Shown piece after piece: positions 8,398-16,634 of a stretch of DNA of 45,960 nucleotides (its first letter is position 1; the number at the start of each line of letters is the position of its first letter). Position numbers and translations under genes: made by a program. The stretch lies in NCBI GenBank assembly GCA_000170815.1, contig ABCO01000002.1, forward strand, positions 402,501-448,460, in the 5' to 3' direction. The notes under the pieces were generated by a model. It saw only the letters and a program-made list of their open reading frames with translations. It ran no database searches and was not told where the DNA came from. The stretch is from an unidentified eubacterium SCB49. Lineage in GTDB: Bacteria; Bacteroidota; Bacteroidia; Flavobacteriales; Flavobacteriaceae.

Positions 8398-8405
8398 CAA
8401 AACTA
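8398..8405 (-). promoter_or_regulatory. -7 promoter element for birA
   Basis: On the minus strand TAGTTTTG matches TAnnTTTG, 25 bases upstream of the TTG start of birA. No TTG at -33 spacing was found, so the call rests on one half-site. Confidence 0.4.
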
Positions 8406-8430
8406 AGGCATTCAAGAATTAAAAAAGTAA

Positions 8431-8438
8431 TACTTTTG
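8431..8438 (+). promoter_or_regulatory. -7 promoter element for rsfS-ftsH
   Basis: TACTTTTG matches TAnnTTTG and lies 13 bases before the first ATG of rsfS. It is back to back with the birA element in the 79-bp divergent gap. The start of the whole rsfS-to-ACBP gene run is likely here. Confidence 0.5.
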
Positions 8439-8451
8439 CATAAATTAAAAA

Positions 8452-8829
8452 ATGTTAATGGCTAAAAAGCACGCAGAGACAGATCAACTTATTACTCAAG
8501 CTATTAAAGGAATAGAAGAAGTAAAAGGTTTAGACATAGAAATACTAGACTTAAGAGAGTTAGAAAACACAGTTACAGATTACTTTATTATCTGCAACGG
8601 TACTTCAAACACGCATGTGAATGCGATTGTAAATTCAATTCAAAAGACAGTAAGTAAAGCAATTCAGGAAAAAGCTTGGCACATAGAGGGCAGCGATAAT
8701 TCTGAATGGGTTTTAATGGATTACGTGCACGTTGTTGTACATGTTTTCCAGAAACATATCCGTGAGCATTATGATATTGAAGGATTATGGGGAGATGCTA
8801 AATCGGTTAAAATAAATACTACAAACTAA
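8452..8829 (+). CDS. rsfS: Ribosome silencing factor RsfS
   Basis: Binds ribosomal protein uL14 and blocks 30S-50S joining under nutrient limitation. The 125-residue protein covers the DUF143/RsfS domain, with DYFIICNGTSNTHVNAI, WHIEGSDNSEWVLMDY, VVVHVF and the C-terminal YDIEGLWGDA, which is diagnostic. Two start codons lie two codons apart, ATG 8452 and ATG 8458; the second gives the more usual MAKK N-terminus and either is possible. It is 14 bp upstream of ftsH and probably co-transcribed, an arrangement typical of Flavobacteriaceae. Confidence 0.95.
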   Translation: MLMAKKHAETDQLITQAIKGIEEVKGLDIEILDLRELENTVTDYFIICNGTSNTHVNAIVNSIQKTVSKAIQEKAWHIEGSDNSEWVLMDYVHVVVHVFQKHIREHYDIEGLWGDAKSVKINTTN

Positions 8830-8843
8830 AATATTACAGCCAC

Positions 8844-10808
8844 ATGGCAGATAAAAATAAAGATTCTAAAAAAGACAATAAAAAGCCTGAAATCAAGAAG
8901 CCTAAGTTTAGTCCTTATTGGATTACAGCTGCAGTACTTGTTGCACTAATCGCTTTTAATTTATTAGGAGGTGATGCTTTAACCCAACCACAAAAAATAG
9001 ATCAATCTCAGTTTGAAACTTATCTTAGTGAAGGTGATATAGCAAAAGTTGTACTTATTAATGGGCGAATTGCTAGAGTTTTTCTTACTACAGAAGCAAA
9101 ATCACAACCTGAGCATAACACCAACAAAGGCAAAGGAATTTTAGCGCCAGGGCCTAATGATCCTGACTATCAATTTGAAATAGGTGATCGCCAAAATTTT
9201 GAAAACGACTTCAAAGAGATAGAAGAAGCAAATAATATAACAACTCCTTTAAGTCACGATTCTGAAACAAATTTACTTGCAGAATTTCTACCTTCAATAA
9301 TCTTCTTTGCTGTAATTATTGGTATTTGGATTTTTATTATGAGACGTATGTCTGGTGGTGCTGGAGGCGGTGCTGGAGGACAAATTTTTAACATTGGAAA
9401 ATCTAAAGCAAAGCTTTTTGATGAAAAAGTTGATGTTAAAACTTCTTTTAAAGATGTAGCTGGATTAGAAGGAGCTAAAGAAGAAGTACAAGAGATTGTA
9501 GACTTTTTAAAGAACCCTGAAAAATACACATCTTTAGGAGGGAAGATACCTAAAGGAGCCTTATTAGTAGGACCTCCAGGAACAGGAAAAACATTACTAG
9601 CTAGAGCTGTTGCCGGTGAAGCAAAAGTGCCATTCTTCTCATTATCAGGATCAGATTTTGTTGAGATGTTTGTAGGTGTAGGAGCTTCAAGAGTTAGAGA
9701 CTTATTTAAACAAGCAAAAGAAAAATCACCATCAATCATCTTTATTGATGAAATAGATGCCATAGGACGTGCTAGAGGAAAAAGCAATATGTCTGGATCT
9801 AATGATGAACGAGAAAACACATTAAACCAACTATTAACAGAAATGGACGGTTTTGGTACAGGTACTAACGTTATTGTTATCGCCGCAACTAACAGAGCAG
9901 ATGTTTTAGACAAAGCTTTAATGCGTGCAGGTCGTTTTGACAGACAAATTTATGTAGACCTTCCTGATGTAAGAGAACGTAAAGAAATTTTTGAAGTTCA
10001 CCTTCGCCCTATTAAAAAAGAAGAAGGTCTAGACACAGACTTCTTATCAAAGCAAACACCTGGATTCTCTGGAGCAGACATAGCTAATGTTTGTAACGAA
10101 GCAGCCTTAATTGCTGCACGAAAAGAGAAGAAAGCTGTTAGCAAACAAGACTTCTTAGACGCCGTAGACAGAATTGTAGGAGGATTAGAAAAGAAAAACA
10201 AAATCGTTACTCCTAGTGAGAAAAAAGCAATTGCTTACCATGAAGCTGGACATGCAACTGTAAGCTGGATGCTAGAACATGCCGCACCATTAGTAAAAGT
10301 AACTATTGTACCAAGAGGTCAATCTCTAGGTGCTGCTTGGTATCTACCAGAAGAACGTCTTATTGTTAGACCGGAGCAGATGCTAGACGAAATGTGTGCA
10401 ACTATGGGTGGAAGAGCTGCTGAAAAAGTAATTTTCAACAAAATTTCTACTGGAGCATTAAGCGATCTCGAAAAAGTAACAAAGCAAGCTAGAGCTATGG
10501 TAACTATCTATGGGCTTAATGAAAAAGTTGGGAACGTTACTTACTACGATTCATCTGGACAATCTGAATACGGATTCTCAAAGCCTTACAGTGAAGCCAC
10601 AGCCGAATTAATAGACAAAGAGATATCTAATATTATTGAAGAACAATACCAAAGAGCTATAAAGCTCTTAGAAGACAATAAAGACAAACTAGCTTTATTG
10701 GCTGAAGAATTACTTGAAAAAGAAGTTATATTTAAAGAAAGTCTTGAAAATATATTTGGAGAAAGACCTTTCACAAAGGAAGTAATTCCTGAAAAAACGA
10801 TCTCTTAA
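8844..10808 (+). CDS. ftsH: ATP-dependent zinc metalloprotease FtsH
   Basis: Membrane-anchored AAA+ protease that removes misfolded membrane proteins and regulatory substrates. In the 654 residues: TM1 at about 25-43, a periplasmic domain, TM2 at about 148-167, a Gly-rich linker GGAGGGAGG (171-179), Walker A GPPGTGKT (243-250), Walker B IIFIDEID (298-305), the second region of homology with arginine fingers (RAGRFDR, 361-367), and the protease site HEAGH (466-470) with third zinc ligand Asp541 in STGALSDLEK. Full length with no key residue missing. The N-terminus starts with a Lys/Asp-rich cytosolic tail. It lies in the rsfS-ftsH-LUD-cdsA run. Confidence 0.98.
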   Translation: MADKNKDSKKDNKKPEIKKPKFSPYWITAAVLVALIAFNLLGGDALTQPQKIDQSQFETYLSEGDIAKVVLINGRIARVFLTTEAKSQPEHNTNKGKGILAPGPNDPDYQFEIGDRQNFENDFKEIEEANNITTPLSHDSETNLLAEFLPSIIFFAVIIGIWIFIMRRMSGGAGGGAGGQIFNIGKSKAKLFDEKVDVKTSFKDVAGLEGAKEEVQEIVDFLKNPEKYTSLGGKIPKGALLVGPPGTGKTLLARAVAGEAKVPFFSLSGSDFVEMFVGVGASRVRDLFKQAKEKSPSIIFIDEIDAIGRARGKSNMSGSNDERENTLNQLLTEMDGFGTGTNVIVIAATNRADVLDKALMRAGRFDRQIYVDLPDVRERKEIFEVHLRPIKKEEGLDTDFLSKQTPGFSGADIANVCNEAALIAARKEKKAVSKQDFLDAVDRIVGGLEKKNKIVTPSEKKAIAYHEAGHATVSWMLEHAAPLVKVTIVPRGQSLGAAWYLPEERLIVRPEQMLDEMCATMGGRAAEKVIFNKISTGALSDLEKVTKQARAMVTIYGLNEKVGNVTYYDSSGQSEYGFSKPYSEATAELIDKEISNIIEEQYQRAIKLLEDNKDKLALLAEELLEKEVIFKESLENIFGERPFTKEVIPEKTIS

Positions 10809-10871
10809 TTTTTTTTTTGCAAACTCCTCAAAGATTAAAGGGAACTAGCTAACAATTTAGTTAAAATTTAA

Positions 10872-10879
10872 TATCTTTG
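10872..10879 (+). promoter_or_regulatory. -7 promoter element before the LUD gene
   Basis: TATCTTTG, an exact TAnnTTTG match, lies 39 bases before the LUD ATG in the 110-bp gap after ftsH. It suggests a second promoter for the LUD-cdsA-psd-ACBP block. No -33 TTG is seen. Confidence 0.45.
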
Positions 10880-10918
10880 AGGAAAGCGCATTATACACCT
10901 CCTCAACTATTAAGATCC

Positions 10919-11521
10919 ATGAGTCTCTTTAAAAGACTTTTAAATCCTAAAACTTATAAGCCTTCTAAAAAAGACGGCTTAAGTAAATATGTCCCAGAAA
11001 AAAAACTTCCACTAGACGAAAAGTTCACTCAAAACTTTAACCAAAATGGCGGTAAGTTTTTATATTGCATAACACCTCAAGAAATCTTAGAAGCATTTGA
11101 CAATATTCTTTTAGAAAATGATTGGTATGAACAAGAGGTCTTCTGTATCGACTCAAACTTAGCGAAACGCTTTGATGGTTTTAATTTAGATTTTAATACA
11201 AATATAGCTGGTAAATTTTTTCTTACATCATGCGAATCACTTGTAGCAAATGATGGTGCTATTCTTTTTTCATCAAATCAGATTAAAGAAAAGAAAATGA
11301 ATGAACTCCCATCAAATATTATTGTTTTCGCCACTACAAGTCAATTTACCGAAAACATAAGTGAAGGCATGCGCATAATTCAAAATAAAGCTGCCGGAAA
11401 TATTCCTACTAATATTACAACTATAAAAGATTTTAAAACAGAATCTGAAAAGGAAAAGGACTTTATGAGTTACGGTAGTAGCACAAAAAACTTATATTTG
11501 CTTCTGCTAGAAGATTTATAA
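10919..11521 (+). CDS. LUD domain-containing protein
   Basis: A 200-residue protein of the LUD (LutC/YkgG-like, formerly DUF162) fold. The recognisable parts are the central segment with FLTSCESLVANDGAILFSS and the C-terminal NIIVFATTSQFTENISEGMRII. In other bacteria LUD proteins belong to L-lactate utilisation complexes, but no LutA/LutB partner is nearby. The stable flavobacterial position between ftsH and cdsA suggests another role. The ATG at 10919 (MSLFKRLLNP) is preferred; a longer frame from a TTG at 10877 begins inside the promoter element. It is 3 bp upstream of cdsA, so co-translation is likely. Confidence 0.82.
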   Translation: MSLFKRLLNPKTYKPSKKDGLSKYVPEKKLPLDEKFTQNFNQNGGKFLYCITPQEILEAFDNILLENDWYEQEVFCIDSNLAKRFDGFNLDFNTNIAGKFFLTSCESLVANDGAILFSSNQIKEKKMNELPSNIIVFATTSQFTENISEGMRIIQNKAAGNIPTNITTIKDFKTESEKEKDFMSYGSSTKNLYLLLLEDL

Positions 11522-11524
11522 TTT

Positions 11525-12319
11525 ATGAAAGAACTTTTTGTGCGAGCTTTATCGGGGCTAATTTATGTCGCGATGGTAATAATTGCTATGTTTGCTTCAC
11601 GCGAATGGTTTTTCGGGTTATTTTTCATTCTTGGTATTATCACAATGTATGAGTTTTTGAAGCTAGTACATTTAAAAAGCTACTTAGCTTACCTCCTATT
11701 TTCTTTATCGTTGTATTTTTTAAGCTACTCAGTCTTTGACGATAACGCAGTTAACCTTCTATTAATCCTAACACTTTTTGTTAACCTATTTCTATTAAAA
11801 GACATATTGTGGGTAAACAAAATCCCTATGTTCGAAAAGAAGAAATACATTACGGTTATTTTTTACATTATGAGTGGGTTTATTTTTTTAACCCTTACTC
11901 CAACCGTTCAAACAGAGTATAAGCCATTTGTTATTCTAGGTATATTTATCTTGATTTGGGCTAATGATTCTTTTGCTTATTTGGTTGGAAAAAACTTTGG
12001 TCGCACAAAACTATTGGAGCGTATATCACCAAAAAAAACAGTCGAAGGCTTTTTAGGAGGAGTTGCCGGAGCATTAATAGCAGGTTTTTTAATTCATAAG
12101 TTCACAGAAATTTACGAACTTTGGATTTGGTTAATTATCAGTTTAATCACATCCATTTTCGGAACTATTGGCGACCTTGTTCAGTCTAAATTTAAAAGAC
12201 AAGCAGACGTTAAAGATAGTGGTACTATAATGCCAGGACATGGTGGTATTTATGATAGACTAGACAGTATCATCTATGCAAGCCCCTTTATTTATTCATT
12301 TTTAGAAATTGCAACATAA
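11525..12319 (+). CDS. cdsA: Phosphatidate cytidylyltransferase
   Basis: Makes CDP-diacylglycerol from phosphatidate and CTP in the inner membrane, the branch point to all phospholipids. The 264 residues contain about seven to eight hydrophobic segments. The full CDP-diacylglycerol synthase signature lies near residues 220-247: SKFKRQADVKDSG followed by MPGHGGIYDRLDS. Its stop codon overlaps the ATG of the psd-type gene by one base (TAATG at 12317-12321), a sign of translational coupling between the two phospholipid enzymes. Confidence 0.96.
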   Translation: MKELFVRALSGLIYVAMVIIAMFASREWFFGLFFILGIITMYEFLKLVHLKSYLAYLLFSLSLYFLSYSVFDDNAVNLLLILTLFVNLFLLKDILWVNKIPMFEKKKYITVIFYIMSGFIFLTLTPTVQTEYKPFVILGIFILIWANDSFAYLVGKNFGRTKLLERISPKKTVEGFLGGVAGALIAGFLIHKFTEIYELWIWLIISLITSIFGTIGDLVQSKFKRQADVKDSGTIMPGHGGIYDRLDSIIYASPFIYSFLEIAT

Positions 12320-12969
12320 TGTTTCATCAAGAAGGAAATAAAATCATTTTTGGAATGCTTACTATTGCCATTATCGGTAGTATTATAGCTGACTCTTTTG
12401 TACCTAATATTTATATAAAATGGGGCATTATCACAGTATTAATGATTTTCTTAATACTGGTACTACAATTTTTTAGAAATCCAAAACGCAATTTTAGTTT
12501 AAACGAAGATGTTTTACTATCTCCCGTGGATGGTAAAGTAGTTGTTATAGAAGAGGTTTTTGAAAAAGAATATTTCAAAGAAAAAAGACTACAAGTATCT
12601 GTTTTCATGTCTCCAATAAACGTGCACGTAACACGCTATCCAGCAGGTGGTGATGTTGTTTTTAGCAAATACCATCCTGGAAAATTTTTAGTCGCTTGGC
12701 ATCCAAAATCTTCTGAAGAAAACGAACGCACTACAGTAGTTGTGAAGTCTTCATCTTTTGGAGAAATTTTACATAGACAGATTGCAGGAGCACTCGCAAA
12801 AAGAATAGTTAATTATGCTAAAGTGGGCGAAACTGTAGAACAAGCTAGCGACAGTGGTTTTATTAAATTTGGTTCAAGAGTAGATGTATTTTTACCTATC
12901 GGGACTAAAATAGACGTATCTTTAAACCAAAAAGTTAAAGGTGGAATAACCGTATTAGCAAGTAAATAA
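12319..12969 (+). CDS. psd: Phosphatidylserine decarboxylase family proenzyme
   Basis: Pyruvoyl-dependent decarboxylase that makes phosphatidylethanolamine. The 216-residue protein belongs to the short, archaeal-type PSD class. Two N-terminal hydrophobic segments (about 10-26 and 33-51) anchor it; MSPINVHVTRYPAGG (97-111) is the family core. The autocleavage site is Gly185-Ser186 in KFGSRVDVF, where Ser186 becomes the pyruvoyl group of the small alpha chain. It is translationally coupled to cdsA and 3 bp upstream of the ACBP gene. No phosphatidylserine synthase is in the window. Confidence 0.93.
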   Translation: MFHQEGNKIIFGMLTIAIIGSIIADSFVPNIYIKWGIITVLMIFLILVLQFFRNPKRNFSLNEDVLLSPVDGKVVVIEEVFEKEYFKEKRLQVSVFMSPINVHVTRYPAGGDVVFSKYHPGKFLVAWHPKSSEENERTTVVVKSSSFGEILHRQIAGALAKRIVNYAKVGETVEQASDSGFIKFGSRVDVFLPIGTKIDVSLNQKVKGGITVLASK

Positions 12970-12972
12970 GAG

Positions 12973-13239
12973 ATGAAAAAGGATGCACTAGATATTGCCT
13001 TTAAAAAAGCTGTACAAAGCATCAATGAGCATACAGAGCCTTTCCCGGCAGATGTTTTACTTAAACTTTATGCTTATTATAAAAAAGCTACAAACTCGCA
13101 TGACACTCCAGAGGGTGGAAAACCTTTAATCAGTGCTTTTAAAACAAACGCACTTTTCCAAACAAAAAGATTAACCCAAGATGAAGCTAAACAACTATAT
13201 ATAGACACCGTAAATCATTACTTCTTATATAGAAAATAA
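12973..13239 (+). CDS. Acyl-CoA-binding protein (ACBP)
   Basis: A small cytosolic carrier that binds long-chain acyl-CoA esters. The 88 residues fit a single four-helix ACBP domain: an FKKAVQSI helix, LKLYAYYKKAT (about 50-60, corresponding to the ACBP LYGLYKQAT motif) and a C-terminal helix with AKQLYIDTV. ACBPs are mainly eukaryotic and patchy in bacteria, but they are known in Bacteroidota. Its position 3 bp after the psd gene places it functionally with phospholipid synthesis. It is followed at once by a bidirectional terminator shared with valS. Confidence 0.88.
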   Translation: MKKDALDIAFKKAVQSINEHTEPFPADVLLKLYAYYKKATNSHDTPEGGKPLISAFKTNALFQTKRLTQDEAKQLYIDTVNHYFLYRK

Positions 13240-13240
13240 A

Positions 13241-13265
13241 AAAGAGAGCAAATGCTCTCTTTTTT
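13241..13265. terminator. Bidirectional terminator between the ACBP gene and valS
   Basis: AAAGAGAGC (13241-13249) and GCTCTCTTT (13254-13262) form a 9-bp stem with a 4-base loop, followed by T residues on the plus strand and flanked by A residues that give T on the minus strand. It can serve both convergent genes. Confidence 0.85.
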
Positions 13266-13287
13266 ATTTTATGCTTATTATTTAATT

Positions 13288-15921
13288 TTACTTTAAACTC
13301 TTTAAAGAAGCTTCGATTGTCTCAAGTTTAGCTAAGGCATCAGCTTCTTTTTTCTTTTCATTTGCCACTACTTGCGCTGGAGCTCCATTTACAAACTTTT
13401 CGTTTTTTAACTTTCCTTGAACAGAACGTAAAAATCCTTTTGTATACTTTAACTCTTCTTCAAGTTTAGCAATCTCTTCTTCTACATTTATAGCACCTTC
13501 CATTGGTATAAAATACTCATTCGATTTTACCCTAAAAGTTAACGCTCCTTCTACGGCAGATTCAACAGTATTAATTACTGAAATATTACCTAGCTTCTTA
13601 ATAACGCTATCAAATTCACTTCCTGCGTTCTCTTGATTAAGCACCATCATCTCAATAGTGTCTTTAAAAGCAATATTTTTGTCCTTTCTAATAGTTCTAA
13701 CCCCAGAAACAATTGCAGCTGCAAAATCAAAATTAGAAAGAAGCGTTTCATTAATAGGCTCTGTAACTGGCCAGTTATTTACAATAAGTGCTTCTTCTGG
13801 TGTACGGTCTGCAATTAGATGCCATAACTCTTCAGTTAAAAACGGCATAAACGGATGCAATATTCTTAAGTTATCTTCAAAAAGTGCGATTATCTCATTA
13901 TATGTTTTTGTGTCAATAGGCGCTTGATATGCAGGTTTTACAATTTCTAACAACCATCCGCAGAAATCATCCCAAATCAATTTATACGTCCCCATTAACG
14001 CGTCACTTATTCTATATTTACTGTAATGATCTTCAATTTCAACAAGTGTTTGCTGAAGCTTAGAACGATACCACTCTATAGCAAGTGCCGATGCTTCTGG
14101 TTGCGGAATACTTGCATCCTGCTCCCATGATTGCGTAAGTCTAAATGCATTCCAAACCTTATTACTAAATCCTTTTCCTTGCTGGCACAAAGCCTCATCA
14201 AACATTAAGTCATTTCCGGCTGGCGCGCTTAATAAAAGTCCAACACGTACTCCGTCTGCACTATAATCATCTATCAACTTTAATGCATCTGGCGAGTTAC
14301 CAAGAGATTTACTCATCTTACGGCGCTGCTTGTCTCTTACCAAACCTGTTAAATATACATTTTTAAAAGGGCGTTGATCTGTATACTCATATCCTGCAAT
14401 AACCATACGTGCTACCCAGAAAAACAAGATATCTGGACCTGTCACTAGATCATTTGTTGGATAATAATAATTAAACTCTTCGTTGTCAGGATTGTTTAAG
14501 CCATCAAAAACACTCATAGGCCATAACCAAGAAGAGAACCAAGTGTCTAATGCATCAGGATCTTGGTTTAAATCTTCGGCTTTTAAGTCGCTTTTACCTG
14601 TTTTTTCTTTTGCTAACAATACAGCTTGCTCTAACGTTTCGGCAACTACAAAGTCTTCTTTACCATCTCCATAAAAATATGCTGGTATCTGTTGTCCCCA
14701 CCATAATTGTCTTGAGATATTCCAATCACGAATGTTTGTCATCCAGTGACGATATGTGTTTTCAAACTTTTTTGGATGTAGCGCTACATCACCATCTTCT
14801 AAAACTGCTTTTATAGCAGGCTTAACAAGATCTTCCATTTTTAAAAACCATTGATCACTTAATCTTGGTTCAATAACAGCTTTTGTTCGTTCGCTAGTTC
14901 CCACTTTATTTAGGTGCTGCTCAATCTTTAAAAGCATCCCTAATTCTTCAAGCTCTTTGGTCACTTCTTTACGAACCACAAAACGATCTTTTCCTTCATA
15001 GTGAAGACCAAAGCTGTTTAAACTCGCATCGTCATTAAATATATCGATTACTTCAAGCTTATGCTTATCACCTAATACTTTATCATTTTCATCATGTGCA
15101 GGCGTTACCTTTAAACAACCTGTTCCAAACTCAACATCTACATACTCATCTTCAATAATAGGAATTACTCTATTACAAATTGGTACAATTGCTTTTTTTC
15201 CTTTTAAATGAGTAAAACGCTCATCATTAGGGTTGATACATATTGCCGTATCTCCAAAAATTGTTTCTGGACGCGTTGTAGCAATCGTTAGTTTTTCAGA
15301 AGAACCTTCTATTTTGTACTCAATAAAATAAAGGTTTCCTTGTTGTTCAACATGGTTAACTTCTTCATCACTTAGTGTCGTTTTTGCTTCTGGATCCCAG
15401 TTAACCATACGATATCCACGATAAATAAGTCCTTTATTATAAAGATCTACAAACGATTTTATAACCTGTTGTGACATATTTGGGTCTAGCGTAAACTTTG
15501 TACGTTCCCAATCACAAGAAGCTCCTAGTTTTTTTAATTGATCTAGTATAACACCACCATATTCTTCAGTCCAATCCCAAGCGTGCTTTAAAAATTCTTC
15601 TCTAGTTAGATCTGCTTTATCAATACCTTGCTCCTTTAACCTCGCAACTACTTTTGCTTCTGTAGCAATAGATGCGTGATCAGTACCTGGTACCCAACAC
15701 GCATTAAAACCTTTTAATCGTGCACGACGTATTAAAACATCTTGAATGGTATTATTAAGCATATGCCCCATATGTAAAACACCCGTAACATTTGGTGGTG
15801 GAATTACAATAGTATATGGCTCTCTGTCATCTACTTCACTATGAAAATAATTGTGTTGCATCCAATAGGAATACCACTTGTCTTCTACATTTTTAGCAAT
15901 ATATTTTGCCTCTTTTGCCAT
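13288..15921 (-). CDS. valS: Valine--tRNA ligase
   Basis: Charges tRNA-Val. The 877-residue class I synthetase has the HIGH motif as HMGH (50-53, after PPPNVTGVL) and KMSKS at 535-539. The CP1 editing domain is at about 190-340 (TTRPET 215-220; KVTPAHDENDKVLG), with WWGQQIPAYF following. The anticodon-binding domain comes next, and a C-terminal coiled-coil arm occupies about 805-877 (EEEIAKLEEELKYTKGFL and following). Full length, ATG at 15921. It is transcribed alone, with a TAnnTTTG element upstream and a shared terminator downstream. Confidence 0.98.
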   Translation of the reverse strand: MAKEAKYIAKNVEDKWYSYWMQHNYFHSEVDDREPYTIVIPPPNVTGVLHMGHMLNNTIQDVLIRRARLKGFNACWVPGTDHASIATEAKVVARLKEQGIDKADLTREEFLKHAWDWTEEYGGVILDQLKKLGASCDWERTKFTLDPNMSQQVIKSFVDLYNKGLIYRGYRMVNWDPEAKTTLSDEEVNHVEQQGNLYFIEYKIEGSSEKLTIATTRPETIFGDTAICINPNDERFTHLKGKKAIVPICNRVIPIIEDEYVDVEFGTGCLKVTPAHDENDKVLGDKHKLEVIDIFNDDASLNSFGLHYEGKDRFVVRKEVTKELEELGMLLKIEQHLNKVGTSERTKAVIEPRLSDQWFLKMEDLVKPAIKAVLEDGDVALHPKKFENTYRHWMTNIRDWNISRQLWWGQQIPAYFYGDGKEDFVVAETLEQAVLLAKEKTGKSDLKAEDLNQDPDALDTWFSSWLWPMSVFDGLNNPDNEEFNYYYPTNDLVTGPDILFFWVARMVIAGYEYTDQRPFKNVYLTGLVRDKQRRKMSKSLGNSPDALKLIDDYSADGVRVGLLLSAPAGNDLMFDEALCQQGKGFSNKVWNAFRLTQSWEQDASIPQPEASALAIEWYRSKLQQTLVEIEDHYSKYRISDALMGTYKLIWDDFCGWLLEIVKPAYQAPIDTKTYNEIIALFEDNLRILHPFMPFLTEELWHLIADRTPEEALIVNNWPVTEPINETLLSNFDFAAAIVSGVRTIRKDKNIAFKDTIEMMVLNQENAGSEFDSVIKKLGNISVINTVESAVEGALTFRVKSNEYFIPMEGAINVEEEIAKLEEELKYTKGFLRSVQGKLKNEKFVNGAPAQVVANEKKKEADALAKLETIEASLKSLK

Positions 15922-15948
15922 TTTGGTCTAATTTTTGAAATATCTATA

Positions 15949-15956
15949 CAAAAGTA
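15949..15956 (-). promoter_or_regulatory. -7 promoter element for valS
   Basis: On the minus strand TACTTTTG matches TAnnTTTG, 27 bases before the valS ATG. No correctly spaced TTG was found. No T-box-like leader is visible in the short 5' region. Confidence 0.45.
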
Positions 15957-16000
15957 GGTATAACTACCATATTATAAAACAGTAAATTAGTATAAATATC

Positions 16001-16031
16001 TTGCATAAAGGGTAAAAAAAACATACTTTAG
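16001..16031 (+). promoter_or_regulatory. Promoter of the DUF1573 gene
   Basis: TTG (16001-16003), a 20-base spacer and TACTTTAG (16024-16031; one mismatch to TAnnTTTG) lie 23 bases before the ATG. Confidence 0.5.
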
Positions 16032-16054
16032 CAGACCATAAAATATTATAAATT

Positions 16055-16450
16055 ATGAAAAAATTAGTTTTGATTGCAATAATGGCTTTTGTAGGTTTAT
16101 CTGCATCAGCTCAAGCAAAAATCTCTTTTAAATCTGACACAGTAGATTATGGAGAAGTCGCAAAAGGGGCAGATGGCGTTCGTGTATTTGAGTTTACCAA
16201 CACAGGTGACGCACCACTTATGATCACAGAAGTTAAATCAAGCTGTGGATGTACTGTGCCAAAAAAACCAGATGGACCTATAGCACCGGGAGCATCTAGC
16301 ACTATTCAAGTAAAATATGACACTAACCGAGTTGGGCCAATTAGAAAAACAGTTACTGTTTATTCTAACGCTACCGAACCTATAAAAGCCTTAAAAATTA
16401 AAGGTGTAGTAAAGAGCGATTCGAAAAGTATGCTTGAAAAAACAAAATAG
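16055..16450 (+). CDS. Secreted DUF1573 domain protein
   Basis: A 131-residue exported protein of unknown function. A Sec signal peptide (MKKLVLIAIMAFVGLSASAQA) precedes a single DUF1573 domain, an immunoglobulin-like beta-sandwich with the pattern FEFTNTGDAPLMI, then SSCGCTVP and the C-terminal strands (TVTVYSNATEPIKALKIKG). The pair of cysteines in the SCGC turn is characteristic of the family. Such proteins are abundant periplasmic or surface proteins in Bacteroidota. It has its own promoter and a strong terminator, so it is monocistronic. Confidence 0.92.
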   Translation: MKKLVLIAIMAFVGLSASAQAKISFKSDTVDYGEVAKGADGVRVFEFTNTGDAPLMITEVKSSCGCTVPKKPDGPIAPGASSTIQVKYDTNRVGPIRKTVTVYSNATEPIKALKIKGVVKSDSKSMLEKTK

Positions 16451-16472
16451 ATTTTATTCTTACATAACAGAA

Positions 16473-16507
16473 ATACCCTATCATTTTTTGATAGGGTATT
16501 TTTTTTG
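16473..16507 (+). terminator. Intrinsic terminator of the DUF1573 gene
   Basis: A perfect 11-bp stem, ATACCCTATCA (16473-16483) with TGATAGGGTAT (16489-16499), a T5 loop and a following run of T residues, 22 bases after the stop codon. Confidence 0.92.
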
Positions 16508-16634
16508 TGCTGTTTTGTTTTTTCAAATCAATAAAACACTATTTTTATCCACCAAAAAAAGCCATCTATTGGCACAATCATTCGCTAGAAATATTAAAAT
16601 ATATTTCTCAACTTTGTAAGACAAAAACTTAATT

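Noticed and set aside
10877..10918. Upstream TTG extension of the LUD protein
   Set aside because: The TTG is part of the TATCTTTG promoter element, and the added residues are absent from the expected family N-terminus.
16434..16619. Plus-strand frame of 61 codons after the DUF1573 gene
   Set aside because: Spans that gene's strong terminator hairpin and poly-T tract; chance frame.
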